Source: Pseudomonas sp. A-RE-19
GTDB taxonomy: Bacteria; Pseudomonadota; Gammaproteobacteria; Pseudomonadales; Pseudomonadaceae
Assembly: GCF_019956555.1 (NCBI RefSeq)
Contig: NZ_JAHBDQ010000024.1
Coordinates: 26,808 to 90,807, forward strand
Direction: 5' to 3'
DNA length: 64,000 nucleotides
Below are positions 40,226 to 49,157 of this stretch, one piece after another; position 1 is the first letter of the stretch; every line of letters begins with the position of its first letter. A model generated the notes under the pieces. The model did no database searches. It saw nothing but the letters and a program-made list of their open reading frames with translations, and was not told the origin of the DNA. A program made the position numbers and the translations under genes.

Positions 40226-40628
40226 TTTCTCTTCATCCTATTCCTGTTGTTCACTGGTTATGCAAAAGCATCGCCACTGACGTCCAAGCAGGGCAGACAA
40301 GTACCATCCATTCCGGCGGTAAAGTCAGCAAGAAGTATAGTGCATGGGCGAAAACAAGCGCTTTTTCTGAAAAACCTGACGCCCGGATATTCCAATTCGA
40401 ACATTAAGTTAATCGTTTAAAGCTATTCGCTACATATCACTATAAATATTCAACATCACGTCTCTCGGGACTAAATGGGCGTAGCGAATTGAAGCGGCTG
40501 CAGCAAGCAGGGCCCGCTTGCCAGCTATACTCAATTCTGATGACGGATGGCAGTACTGGCCAGAAGCGGATGGCATCGAGAAGAGCCAAGAACTACAGAG
40601 TCCAGCAGTCCACGACGGAGGTTTCGTC
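40226..40628. promoter_or_regulatory. Divergent region upstream of the oxidase operon
   Basis: About 400 bp between the divergent oxidase operon and the 40629 gene. The oxidase promoter must be here. I found no clear FNR box or sigma70 pair. The stretch is AT-rich in 40360-40440 and holds no supported gene. Confidence 0.45.
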
Positions 40629-40964
40629 ATGAGTAACCTGACGATCGAAGGCTGGTGCAAAACCAGCGGCGCCCAAAAGTCCACCCCGATGGGTGAGGTC
40701 AGCTTTGATGTCGATGGCCCCCTCCATCTACGTCTAGAGGAAGCTGAAGAACGCCTACAGACGACCCATGAGCCTGAAGCCATGGTCGATGTCGACATGA
40801 GCTCAATGGATTTGATCTTGCCAGAGGGATACGGCCCCTTGTCCGACTGCCAAATGCGCGTCTACTTGCAGCACGAGCGCGGTCAGTTCCATTTGGTCGG
40901 GCATCGAGCGAGCGATGGAAGCTTGATCTATACCAATGCGGTTTTGATTGATCAGCTGCTTTAG
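40629..40964 (+). CDS. Hypothetical protein
   Basis: 111 residues, MSNLTIEGWCKTSGAQKST onward, acidic, with a predicted mixed alpha/beta fold and no membrane helix. GGAGG ribosome site lies 8 bases before ATG 40629. The frame remains open upstream. No family recognised; placed between the oxidase operon and the TonB receptor. Confidence 0.62.
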   Translation: MSNLTIEGWCKTSGAQKSTPMGEVSFDVDGPLHLRLEEAEERLQTTHEPEAMVDVDMSSMDLILPEGYGPLSDCQMRVYLQHERGQFHLVGHRASDGSLIYTNAVLIDQLL

Positions 40965-41053
40965 AAGCACGATGTCCTGTCTCATCGACGAGAGCAGCGT
41001 ATTTATCCCCGGCCGTCAGGTTTAAATCCCCGAAGTATCCGTTTAGAAATAAA

Positions 41054-41082
41054 AATGCCAGTCAGACTAACTGACTGGCATT
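41054..41082. terminator. Palindromic terminator-like element AATGCCAGTCAG
   Basis: AATGCCAGTCAG / CTGACTGGCATT perfect 12-bp stem with a 5-base loop. Serves the 40629 gene and possibly the TonB receptor on the other strand. The same arms recur at 46291-46304 and 46391-46404. Confidence 0.65.
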
Positions 41083-41164
41083 CCCCTTGAAGGACCCTTT
41101 TGTACTCAACCAAAATCACTTGGTCAGCCAAGACTTGAATCGCTTGCGATGGCGGCTAGATCGC

Positions 41165-43291
41165 CTAGAGCGTGTAAGAAATACCGACCTGAACGGTTCT
41201 CGGCTCACCAGGGTAAGCATAGACATTACCAAAGGCTCCTTCTTCATAGTCACGGTCGAACAGGTTCTTCACATCGAGATTAAGCCTGACCTGGTCATTG
41301 ACCTTGTAGAAACCGAGCAGATCGACGACTGTGTAGCAGCCCATCGAAAACGCCGTGTTAGCGGTCTGGCCCGCACGTTCATCGACGTATTTACCCCCCA
41401 CCCCCAAGCCTAGCCCTTTGAAAGTGCCATCCTGAAACTCGTAGACGTTGAGCAGGCTGAAGCTGTTCTGCGGAATGTTCATCAGCCGGGTTCCCGACTG
41501 GATCACATTGTCCTTGGTGACCTCGGCATCGACATAGGCATAGCCGCCAATCACCCGCCACTCTGGAGTCAGATTGCCTGCCACGTTCAGATCGAAGCCA
41601 CGGCTACGTACCTCGCCAGCCGCCACGCTGAATGTAGAGTCCACGGGGTCGGTGGTGAGGACGTTGCGTTTTTCAATCTGGTATATCGCCGCGTCAACGC
41701 TCAACTGGCGATCCAGGGCTTCCCATTTGATACCCATCTCATAAGACTTGCCCTTTTCCGGCTCAAAGCCACCGCCCTGACGGCTGGCCCCCGTATTGGG
41801 CTTGAAAGAGCGTGCTGCATCGGCATACACCGCCACAGTATCGGTCAGGTCGTAAATCACCCCAAGACGCGGCGTCACCGCTTTGTCGCTCGCAGCCCAG
41901 CTTCTGCCACCCGGTACAAAGGTTTCGTATTCATGCTCAAAGCGCTCGAAACGGGCACCCGCCAAGACTTTTAAACGCTCGGTCAACGCCACCTGATCCT
42001 GAACGAAGGCCGCGTATGTCTTGAGGTTTTCCTTGTCGTTGGTCGGGGTACGGGTCAGGGCTGGGCGAGGCTGGCCGTACACCGGATTGAAGAGGTCGAT
42101 CGAATAGGCGCCGACCGCTCCGCTGGAGCGCTGGATGATGGACTTGTAGTCATAGTCCTCGTACTCGACGCCGGTCAACAGCGTGTGATCGAAGCCGCCC
42201 GTGGAGAAATGCCCGGTGAGGTTCAGTTGAGTGTCTTTGTCCGTCCATTCCAGCTTGCGGTAGCTGAAGTTACGACCCAGCGTGCGCCCATCAGCGGCGA
42301 CACCATTGGCTTCAATTGCGTTGCCCTGCAAGGTGCCATCGAACCATTGAAAACCACCACCCAATGTCCAGTTATCACTTAGCAGGTGCTCGAACCGCAG
42401 CTGCGCCATGTTGTTGTCGTTGTGTAATTTGCCCGCGTCTTTTTCACCGAAGAAGGTGTCACGGGATGCTGTGCCAATCTGATTCGGATAGCGCGTCACA
42501 CCGCGATCCAGCGGGTGATTGTTGCGCATGAAGTCGCCCTCGAAAATCACCTTGGTGTCGTCGTTGGCCTGCCAGGATAGAACCGGCGTCACACCATAAC
42601 GTTCGGTTTCGACATGGTCACGGAAGGTATCTCCTCCCTCGCCCACCACATTTAGGCGATACGCCAGACGACCCTCTTCGTCGAGCGGGCCAGAGGCATC
42701 CAGCGTGCCGCGCTGCATACCCTGGTCGTCCAGTTGGCTGCCCAGCGTTACCGTGCGTTCTGCAAGCGGCTGTTTGGAGACCACGTTGAACGTGCCACCA
42801 GGATCGCCCCGGCCATAGAGCATGGTCGCTGGGCCGCGCAGAACCTCCAGCCGCTCGATGGTGTTGGCATCAGGCATGTTCGGATAACCACGGTTGATCG
42901 GAAAACCGTTGCGATAAAACTCTCCGGTGGTAAATCCACGCACCGTAAAAGTGGTCAGCCCCTGACCACCGAAGTTGTTGGCCCGTCCCACTCCGCCGGC
43001 ATAATCGAGTGCGTCCTGAAGACGAGTTGCACCGATGTCCTCTACAACATCCTTGGACACCACGCTGATGGACTGCGGCGTCTCGTGAATCGCAGTGTCG
43101 GTTCGCGTCGCACTGGCCGACCGCGTTGCGTGATACCCCCTCACCGGCCCTTGTGCCGTTTCATAGTCCGTCGTACCGATGATGTCGGTCGCTTGCAACT
43201 CCAGACTGGTCTTTTCCGTAGCGGCTTGCTCTGCCCATGTAGAAGGAGAAAACGCCTGAAGCACACAGATAGAAAGCAGAGTACGACGCAT
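41165..43291 (-). CDS. TonB-dependent siderophore receptor
   Basis: Outer membrane receptor of 708 residues. Signal peptide 1 to about 21 (MRRTLLSICVLQAFSPSTWA), plug domain with ETPQSISVVSKDVVED and RLQDALDYAGGV (about 70-100), LEVLRGPATMLYGRGDPGGTF (about 145-165), and a 22-strand barrel ending VQVGISYTL. Start 43291 is chosen for the signal peptide; 34 codons of open frame lie upstream. Pattern fits the FpvA/FhuE-like siderophore group (TIGR01783 type). Has no N-terminal signalling domain and no FecIR genes beside it. The substrate is unknown. Confidence 0.9.
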   Translation of the reverse strand: MRRTLLSICVLQAFSPSTWAEQAATEKTSLELQATDIIGTTDYETAQGPVRGYHATRSASATRTDTAIHETPQSISVVSKDVVEDIGATRLQDALDYAGGVGRANNFGGQGLTTFTVRGFTTGEFYRNGFPINRGYPNMPDANTIERLEVLRGPATMLYGRGDPGGTFNVVSKQPLAERTVTLGSQLDDQGMQRGTLDASGPLDEEGRLAYRLNVVGEGGDTFRDHVETERYGVTPVLSWQANDDTKVIFEGDFMRNNHPLDRGVTRYPNQIGTASRDTFFGEKDAGKLHNDNNMAQLRFEHLLSDNWTLGGGFQWFDGTLQGNAIEANGVAADGRTLGRNFSYRKLEWTDKDTQLNLTGHFSTGGFDHTLLTGVEYEDYDYKSIIQRSSGAVGAYSIDLFNPVYGQPRPALTRTPTNDKENLKTYAAFVQDQVALTERLKVLAGARFERFEHEYETFVPGGRSWAASDKAVTPRLGVIYDLTDTVAVYADAARSFKPNTGASRQGGGFEPEKGKSYEMGIKWEALDRQLSVDAAIYQIEKRNVLTTDPVDSTFSVAAGEVRSRGFDLNVAGNLTPEWRVIGGYAYVDAEVTKDNVIQSGTRLMNIPQNSFSLLNVYEFQDGTFKGLGLGVGGKYVDERAGQTANTAFSMGCYTVVDLLGFYKVNDQVRLNLDVKNLFDRDYEEGAFGNVYAYPGEPRTVQVGISYTL

Positions 43292-43472
43292 TGATGATGA
43301 ACCTTGGTGAAGAAGCCAAATGGATGGCATACGTGCCAAATAATTTGCGGCGCATGGTATACCGTACCGATAGCTTTTGATACGTATTCGCATTTGAACT
43401 CTTCACGGAGCTCACCAAAGGGCTCCAGGGACAAACCAAAGGGACAAACGACCAAGCGTGTCCCTTTATTCG

Positions 43473-44243
43473 TCAGCGCGTCGCCACCATGAACAACCGC
43501 GGAAACGGCAGCAGCACCGAACCATCGCTCAGCGCTGGATAAGCCTGCTCGATCACCGTCTGATACTGCTTGAGATATTGCGCCCGCTGCGCGTCATCCA
43601 GCGGTTCGAGAAAAGGCCGCAAACCGGAGCCCTTGAACCACTCGACCACGCCCGATGCGCCGTCCGCGAGCGGGTGATAGTAAGTGGTGCGCCATACATC
43701 GACCCGAGTGCAGTGGGCACGCAGCATCGAGTAGTAGCCGCCAGCATCCTCCATTTCCGTTCGCTGGCCAGCGGCCCTTGCCAGTTTGTCAGCCCAGGGG
43801 CCATTCGCCGCGACCTCGCGCATCAGCCGGTGCGACGGCTCGTTGAGGTTGTCGGGCATCTGAATCGCCAGGCTGCCTCCGGGCACGAGCCTGGTCACCA
43901 ATGACGGCAGTAACCGGGCGTGGTCGGGCAGCCACTGCAATACCGCGTTGGCGAAAATCACGTCGAACGGGCCGGTGTCGTTCCAGGAATCAATATCAGC
44001 AGTGTCGAAACGCAGGTGAGGCAAGCGCTTGCGGGCGGCCTCGATCATATCGGGTGAACTGTCCAACCCAAGCACCGCGGCATTGGGAAAACGCTGCACC
44101 AGCAACTCGGTTGAATTACCGGGGCCACAACCGATGTCGACGGCCGATCGGACATCCATGGCGGGAATCGCGGCCAGCAAGTCACGCGCCGGGCGCGTGC
44201 GCTCATCTTCAAACGCTACGTATTGTTTGGCGGACCAACTCAT
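43473..44243 (-). CDS. tam: Trans-aconitate 2-methyltransferase
   Basis: Class I SAM-dependent methyltransferase of 256 residues that methylates trans-aconitate, a by-product of aconitase. Family start MSWSAKQYVAFEDERTRPARDLLAAIP, SAM-binding motif VDIGCGPGNSTELL (about 34-47), acidic loop LGLDSSPDMI, and FANAVLQWLPDH (about 96-107), all as in E. coli Tam. Standalone gene. Confidence 0.92.
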   Translation of the reverse strand: MSWSAKQYVAFEDERTRPARDLLAAIPAMDVRSAVDIGCGPGNSTELLVQRFPNAAVLGLDSSPDMIEAARKRLPHLRFDTADIDSWNDTGPFDVIFANAVLQWLPDHARLLPSLVTRLVPGGSLAIQMPDNLNEPSHRLMREVAANGPWADKLARAAGQRTEMEDAGGYYSMLRAHCTRVDVWRTTYYHPLADGASGVVEWFKGSGLRPFLEPLDDAQRAQYLKQYQTVIEQAYPALSDGSVLLPFPRLFMVATR

Positions 44244-44313
44244 ATCGCTCTCCTGTCGATGCAGGGTTGTAGCCAGAGGCAGACAACCGGTTCGCTACGA
44301 TACATCGACCGCG

Positions 44314-44643
44314 TCAGTTAACCCACGCCCCCACCCGCCAATGCCAGCCATCGTTATGTTGCTCCCAGTGCGGATGCACATAACGATACCCCGGCCGTTC
44401 CGGGACCCAATGGCCATGAACGGCGACATAACGCCCACCTTCCCAGCGCCAGTAACCCCTGGACCAGAGGTAACCCGGCCGCCCCGCAGGCTCTACCTCG
44501 ATAACCCGTTCCGGTGGCGGCTGCGGCGCGATGACCTCAACATATTCACGCTGCACCGGACGCCGATCATGAACAACCCGTTCCTGCACACAACCCGCAG
44601 CAGCAACCACCACCGCCAGCAACACCATGTAACGTAAAAACAT
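44314..44643 (-). CDS. YXWGXW-repeat lipoprotein
   Basis: 109 residues; lipoprotein signal peptide (MFLRYMVLLAVVVAAAGC) and mature part with WXXGXW-type repeats, SRGYWRWEGGRYVAVHGHW and later WEQHNDGWHWRVGAWVN. GAGGAGG ribosome site on the minus strand 6 bases before the start. Family PF12779; envelope protein of unknown function. Confidence 0.85.
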   Translation of the reverse strand: MFLRYMVLLAVVVAAAGCVQERVVHDRRPVQREYVEVIAPQPPPERVIEVEPAGRPGYLWSRGYWRWEGGRYVAVHGHWVPERPGYRYVHPHWEQHNDGWHWRVGAWVN

Positions 44644-44880
44644 GCCGCCTCCTCAGGCTTGAAAGCCAAATCGAGTGAATCAGCAAAAAACAGCCCCCTT
44701 TCCTAACCATGCTCCTGCCTGGTTCATTGCTTTTTTAACAGGTCTTGTCTGTCTATTGCCTGAACCCGGATCACTTGATGATTGAAAAATACAGGGGATC
44801 TGAATGAGCCTTTTCTTATCGCCAATTCATTGAAATCGATAACCAAAATGACCGTTCGTCGAGCAACAGTAAAAGCGGTT

Positions 44881-44908
44881 TTGACAGTATAAAAATGACA
44901 TCTATAGT
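44881..44908 (+). promoter_or_regulatory. Strong sigma70 promoter upstream of the AidA/PixA genes
   Basis: TTGACA (44881-44886), 16-bp spacer, TATAGT (44903-44908). About 180 bases of leader follow before ATG 45089. The rest of 44644-45088 holds no gene. Confidence 0.7.
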
Positions 44909-45088
44909 CCTAGTCGCGGCCTGTTGGAAGGAACCCAACCCGTCATTTCAAGGCAAGGAGCAAGGCCAGCTCGTACCCCGTGATCGAGTGGGTTCCAAAG
45001 TCGTGTGTTCGCAACGGCCGCAAGGCAAACAAGCGTTGTCGTGCCTGGTAGGTAGCCAGGTAATCACTATGATCAAAGGAGCTTTACT

Positions 45089-45592
45089 ATGTCTCGAGTC
45101 ACGGATGTACTTGTTTCCATCGACACCGAAACCATTCTGAAAAACTACCCGAACATCAGCAAAAACCCTGCTGCGCCGACGATGATCGACGTCAGTCATG
45201 TGTACATGGTGACCAACCAGAACAACGTGGTGAGCGGCCAGGCCGGCGGTGAGCTCAACTTGAAAGCCCAGGTAGGCGATCTGATTCGCTGGCGTGAAGC
45301 CAGCCTGTCGCTGGGCTTCGAGCAAGCAGTGATTTTCTACAAGTTCGTCGGTAACGCAGGCAACGAGTTGATCTCTACGCCCACGCCACGCAAGGCTACC
45401 GCCTCCTTCGCAGTCCCTAACACCAGCAATCCGTCGGTGCCCAGCTGCCAGAAGGTCGATAACCATTACTGGTCTTCGGAAACCCTTGCCTGCGGCAGCG
45501 TGACCTATCACTTCCAGTTTCTGATCGTGAATCGCGACTGCCAGATCATCGGCTGCTGCACATGGGATCCGTTCATTACCATCCGTAACTGA
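45089..45592 (+). CDS. AidA/PixA family inclusion-body protein, copy 1
   Basis: 167 residues, cytoplasmic beta-rich protein of the PixA/AidA family (PF12306), known as crystalline inclusion protein in Xenorhabdus and quorum-sensing-regulated AidA in Burkholderia/Ralstonia. Typical blocks: VSIDTETILKNYPNISKNP (about 9-27), YMVTNQNNVVSGQAGGELNL and the C-terminal DNHYWSSETLACGSVTYHFQF ... GCCTWDPFITI. AAAGGAG ribosome site. Followed by a second member. Confidence 0.9.
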   Translation: MSRVTDVLVSIDTETILKNYPNISKNPAAPTMIDVSHVYMVTNQNNVVSGQAGGELNLKAQVGDLIRWREASLSLGFEQAVIFYKFVGNAGNELISTPTPRKATASFAVPNTSNPSVPSCQKVDNHYWSSETLACGSVTYHFQFLIVNRDCQIIGCCTWDPFITIRN

Positions 45593-45716
45593 TGCTGGGC
45601 CGGGCCCCTTGGCAACGAGGGGCCTACCGAGCTCGTTGCCGCCTCGGCTGGAACAGGATGTCTCGCTTGAACCGAAGCGGTTACCGTTTTGCGTCAACAT
45701 CATGAAAGGATCCATG

Positions 45717-46256
45717 ATGACTTCCGAACCGATTACCTCCCCTTCGGCGGGTGCCGTGATAGCCAGTAGTGTGCTGCTGATTGTCGATGCCGAATCGTTG
45801 CTTTCACGCTATCCGCAACCCAGTCTTGAATCGCAGAACCCGACTGTGATTGAAGATGGTTTCATCTTCCCCGTGACTAGTAGCACGACGACACAAAGTA
45901 CTGAAAATGACAGCAAAATAATGCTAACGGCCAGCAACGGAAAAGTTTTCCATATCCGCGGCAGGACCGTCAGTTTGCTGGCCGAACACACCGTGGTATT
46001 CCACAACATCACGGTGGACGATGCCGGGGTCCTTTCACCGCCCAAACTGATCGTCCACGGCGACCAGACCGTCCCCGCGCCCGACCCCGCCAACCCGACC
46101 CAGCCGGGCAGCCATAGCGCCGATGATCATTATTGGGAGTGCTCGCAACTGAGCGCGGGCGTGGCTGCGTGCGAATTGAGCTTCATGCTGATCAATCAGC
46201 GCTGTGAAGTGTTGGGGTACTTCAGCTGGAAAACTGAGGTGACGCTGTCGGCGTGA
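45717..46256 (+). CDS. AidA/PixA family protein, copy 2
   Basis: 179 residues, paralogue of copy 1: LLIVDAESLLSRYPQPSLES aligns with the N-terminal block, and ADDHYWECSQLSAGVAACEL ... LGYFSWKTEVTL with the C-terminal block. AGGA at 45707-45710 fits ATG 45717 (alternatives 45714, 45702). Probably cotranscribed with copy 1 (124-bp gap). Sequence is quite divergent from copy 1, suggesting distinct roles. Confidence 0.87.
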   Translation: MTSEPITSPSAGAVIASSVLLIVDAESLLSRYPQPSLESQNPTVIEDGFIFPVTSSTTTQSTENDSKIMLTASNGKVFHIRGRTVSLLAEHTVVFHNITVDDAGVLSPPKLIVHGDQTVPAPDPANPTQPGSHSADDHYWECSQLSAGVAACELSFMLINQRCEVLGYFSWKTEVTLSA

Positions 46257-46268
46257 ACAGATATGCAC

Positions 46269-46425
46269 AAAAAAACCGGCCTTTGAGGCCAATGCCAGTC
46301 AGTTGTAGGAGCCAGGCTTGCCGGCGAAGGCGTCCTTAAGTGCGTCTTCGCCGGCAAGCCTGGCTCCTACGAAAAGCGGTTCACCCACTTAACTGACTGG
46401 CATTGACCTCAAAGGCCGGTTTTTT
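46269..46425. repeat. Triple-nested palindrome: REPIN inside a terminator stem
   Basis: Outer arms AAAAAACCGGCCTTTGAGG (from 46269) and CCTCAAAGGCCGGTTTTTT (to 46425) form a terminator stem. Middle arms AATGCCAGTCAGTT (46291-46304) and its complement (46391-46404). Inner arms are REP-like GTAGGAGCCAGGCTTGCCGG (46305 on) and its complement ending at 46370. Lies between convergent genes 46256 and 46446. Confidence 0.85.
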
Positions 46426-46445
46426 ATGGTACGTGTCCAACAGGG

Positions 46446-47531
46446 TTAGTCGTAATATCCAACTGTCTTCTTCAAGTGATCCGAATAATCGTAAATCTCA
46501 TCAACCGAGCCAATCGGATGACGCGTTTCATTTTTTTCTTCGTCAAAAATCCCAATGTACTTTTGTGAACGATTGAAATGAAGGCGACAAATCGGCTTGC
46601 GATTGTTGTCATCGAGCAAGATCCCAAAATAGCTTTGCGTATCGCGCTGTACTATCCGTTTAGCGTCCACAACCGAACGAACCACGGCACGGACAATGTG
46701 ATACCCCTCCAATTCTTCCAGGGTCGTCAGCACTTTATCCTCTGATTCGTCACGCTGATCTGTCAGACCACTGCCGCCGGCAGGACCCGGTATCGACGCC
46801 AGCGCAGGCTGAATGGCACCACTCATGGCTGATTTGAGTCGGTCATTGATCTGATCATTGAGAAACTGCACGACTGCTTTTCTCGTCAGTTCGTGGAACT
46901 GCTCACGGACTTTTTGAGTTATGACCCCGTCATACACTCGGGAGGCGAAGACTTTTACAAAGTCGTCATCAGGTTTGATGACCTGCGAAGCAATGACCTT
47001 TTTGATCTGACTGACGTATTTCAGCTCACCTGCAGCATTGATGATTGAATCCACGTCGAACGCAGACTTGGTGAGCTTGATCAATTCGGGGACGGAGTAC
47101 TCATCGATATCCAGAAGGTCGAGTTCAAGAAACGGTTTCTCATCCATCTTGTTGGGTGCATCCAGGTCGGTGAAGAATTTATAGACCTGGCCGTTAGTGA
47201 GGATAGAGATTCGAGCACTGGTGACATGGAAATAGCGAAATAGTTGGGAGGCGTGATTGATGTGCAGCGACTCGCCTATTTTTTTGCACTCGATGAGGAT
47301 CTGTACCTCTCCTTCCTTCATGATTGCGTAGTCAATTTTTTCTCCTTTTTTCGTTCCGATATCGCAAACGAATTCTGGAGTCACCTCACTCGGATCAAAG
47401 ACATCGTAGCCAAGTACCGTACTGATGAAGGGCATGACAAAAGCATTCTTGGTCGCCTCCTCCGTCTGAATTGCAGCGCTTTGCAAACGAACCTTGGCGG
47501 CTAGGCTTGCTAACTTCTCAAAGAATTCCAT
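46446..47531 (-). CDS. Orphan type I restriction R-subunit N-terminal-like nuclease
   Basis: 361 residues. N-terminal HSDR_N_2-like domain with a PD-(D/E)XK core: Asp67 in KGEKIDYAIM and Glu81-Cys-Lys83 in QILIECKKIGE. It lacks the helicase motor of a true HsdR and no hsdM/hsdS is adjacent; the C-terminal half (about 270-350) has a separate domain. Such orphan proteins are widespread; a defence or DNA-repair role is guessed. Richer in Lys/Asp/Glu and AT than its neighbours, suggesting acquisition. Confidence 0.82.
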   Translation of the reverse strand: MEFFEKLASLAAKVRLQSAAIQTEEATKNAFVMPFISTVLGYDVFDPSEVTPEFVCDIGTKKGEKIDYAIMKEGEVQILIECKKIGESLHINHASQLFRYFHVTSARISILTNGQVYKFFTDLDAPNKMDEKPFLELDLLDIDEYSVPELIKLTKSAFDVDSIINAAGELKYVSQIKKVIASQVIKPDDDFVKVFASRVYDGVITQKVREQFHELTRKAVVQFLNDQINDRLKSAMSGAIQPALASIPGPAGGSGLTDQRDESEDKVLTTLEELEGYHIVRAVVRSVVDAKRIVQRDTQSYFGILLDDNNRKPICRLHFNRSQKYIGIFDEEKNETRHPIGSVDEIYDYSDHLKKTVGYYD

Positions 47532-47853
47532 GAGTGACCTCTTACTTGGTTACGATCCGTGTGCTTGCATGCTGGCAAAGTGACTGCCATTGATACTAGA
47601 CACAAACCGGCACAAAGAAAGATTTCAATCAAAGATTCCATATGCAACAAGCCATAGGCCGCATTCCGATGAAAGGCGCTAGGGATCAACTCCCTCGGCA
47701 GTGGAAATGATTGCGACTTTCTCGCCCCCGAACGATGCGCTCTGACAGAGTGTTCAGCGCACCGAGTTTTCATCCCGCAGGCAATATTCAGCAGAATTTT
47801 CATTACGCCCGTGCTGTCTGAAAATCAGGCGCATCCCGATGAGGAATACGGCA
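47532..47853. promoter_or_regulatory. Divergent intergenic region
   Basis: About 320 bp between the nuclease gene and the permease-like gene, transcribed away from each other. No gene supported; promoters for both are expected but not clearly readable. Confidence 0.4.
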
Positions 47854-48252
47854 ATGAAATTCGCGAAAGTCGCACAGAAACTCTCCCTGTGGGCCGGCCA
47901 GCCTCGGACATTTCTAGGGGCGATCGTTCTGATTCTCCTTTGGGGCTTGAGCGGGCCGATTTTTCATTTCAACGATACCTGGCAACTGGTCATCAACACG
48001 TCGACCACCATCATCACCTTCCTGATGGTGTTCCTGATCCAGAACACTCAGAACCGCGACACGGACATATTGCACTTGAAAGTCGATGAGTTATTGCGCG
48101 TAACGAAAGAAGCGCAGAACGCGATGCTGGGGCTCGAATCGCTGGATATCAAACAGTTGGAAGCATTGAGAAAGAAATATCGCAACCTCGGCGAGGGCGA
48201 AACGATTTCCCTGGACGGCACGGTTGTCCCGGAAACAAAGAAACAGGATTGA
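47854..48252 (+). CDS. Low-affinity iron permease family protein
   Basis: 132 residues with two membrane helices: FLGAIVLILLWGLSGPIFHF (about 21-40) and VINTSTTIITFLMVFLIQNT (about 46-65), the latter followed by QNRDTDILHLKVDELLR, the signature of PF04120. Despite the name, the iron transport role is unproven in bacteria. Start 47854 fits the GAGGAAT site; 47839 is an alternative. Confidence 0.85.
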   Translation: MKFAKVAQKLSLWAGQPRTFLGAIVLILLWGLSGPIFHFNDTWQLVINTSTTIITFLMVFLIQNTQNRDTDILHLKVDELLRVTKEAQNAMLGLESLDIKQLEALRKKYRNLGEGETISLDGTVVPETKKQD

Positions 48253-48273
48253 ATGAATGTTGATCCATGCCCC

Positions 48274-48297
48274 GCGGGTGACGGCGACGTCACCCGC
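48274..48297. terminator. Hairpin between convergent genes
   Basis: Perfect 10-bp stem GCGGGTGACG / CGTCACCCGC, loop GCGA. No T run; placed between stops at 48252 and 48309. Confidence 0.5.
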
Positions 48298-48308
48298 GCA
48301 ACAGGCGA

Positions 48309-48812
48309 CTAGCGACTGGCTTGCAGCGCCCTGGCCATTTGCAGGTGGTTTTGCAGTTTGGGCAGGGTTTCTTCGGCGAACGCTTTGATTTGCGGCACGT
48401 CCGTGGTCTGCGCCCGCTGTTGAAGTTCCTCGATGGCTTCCTGGGTGGTTTTCACCTGACTGGCGGCGTACGCCTGATCGAACGAGGCATCGTCCTTCAC
48501 CTCCGGCATCAAGGCTTTTGCCTTGTCGACCACCTCTTCGCGGGGCGCAACCGGTAAATCGAGTTGTTTGGCAATTTTCGCCAGATGCTGGTTGGCGGTG
48601 GTGAGGTCGTTGATCACCACGACGGTGTAATCCTTGACCTCCCTGGATTCGGTTTTCTGGTGCGCCAGGCGACTGGCTTCGATCTCGGCCATGCCTTTGG
48701 CCGACACTTCGTTGATGAATTCAGCGGCTGACTGGGCAAAGGCGCTGTTGGCAAACAGACCCAGTAACGTGACAAAACTGGCATTGCGTAAACGGGTGGC
48801 CATCCGGCTCAT
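48309..48812 (-). CDS. DUF4142 family periplasmic protein
   Basis: 167 residues: signal peptide (MSRMATRLRNASFVTLLGLFANSAFA) then an all-helical ferritin-like DUF4142 domain (AAEFINEVSAKGMAEIEASR ... LPKLQNHLQMARAL). AAGGAGGG ribosome site supports 48812. Probably periplasmic; the family is linked to stress responses in pseudomonads. Confidence 0.85.
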   Translation of the reverse strand: MSRMATRLRNASFVTLLGLFANSAFAQSAAEFINEVSAKGMAEIEASRLAHQKTESREVKDYTVVVINDLTTANQHLAKIAKQLDLPVAPREEVVDKAKALMPEVKDDASFDQAYAASQVKTTQEAIEELQQRAQTTDVPQIKAFAEETLPKLQNHLQMARALQASR

Positions 48813-48841
48813 GGTCGCGCCCTCCTTCTTTGAAAATTCCA

Positions 48842-48861
48842 ACGGGGGCTTGCGCCCCCGT
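48842..48861 (-). terminator. Hairpin after the KGG protein gene
   Basis: ACGGGGGC / GCCCCCGT stem with TTGC loop, between the KGG gene stop (48886) and the DUF4142 start. A weak T tract follows on the minus strand. Confidence 0.5.
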
Positions 48862-48885
48862 CTTTTAATAAAACCACGTTCACTA

Positions 48886-49041
48886 TTACCGGGATTTCTG
48901 ACCACCTTTGCGGCCCATTCCGCCTTTCGCGGAGTCTTTATCGACGGTCATTGTGGTGGTTTTCCCACCTTTGCGACCGGCTTCAGACGCCTTCGTTCGA
49001 TCGTGGGCACTACCCGGACTCGGATTTTTTGAAGTAGGCAT
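48886..49041 (-). CDS. KGG-repeat stress-type protein
   Basis: 51 residues, highly basic and hydrophilic: EAGRKGGKTT and MGRKGGQKSR are KGG motifs of the con-10/GsiB-like stress protein family. Start at 49041 (MPTSKNP) has AGAGG 9-10 bases upstream. Intrinsically disordered; possibly desiccation- or osmotic-stress related. Confidence 0.72.
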   Translation of the reverse strand: MPTSKNPSPGSAHDRTKASEAGRKGGKTTTMTVDKDSAKGGMGRKGGQKSR

Positions 49042-49157
49042 GGTTCTCATCCTCTTGGTGATGATCGTAGCGAGCAGCCGCCCGCATAGAATAAGAATTT
49101 CCATCGCCAAAAAGGTTTAGAAAACCTGGTAGTGCCGCGACGAACGGTGACCCATTT

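Noticed and set aside
43292..43400. Possible Fur box upstream of the TonB receptor (GCGAATACGTATC-like)
   Set aside because: Too far from the 19-bp consensus to claim; only an AT-rich stretch with partial symmetry.
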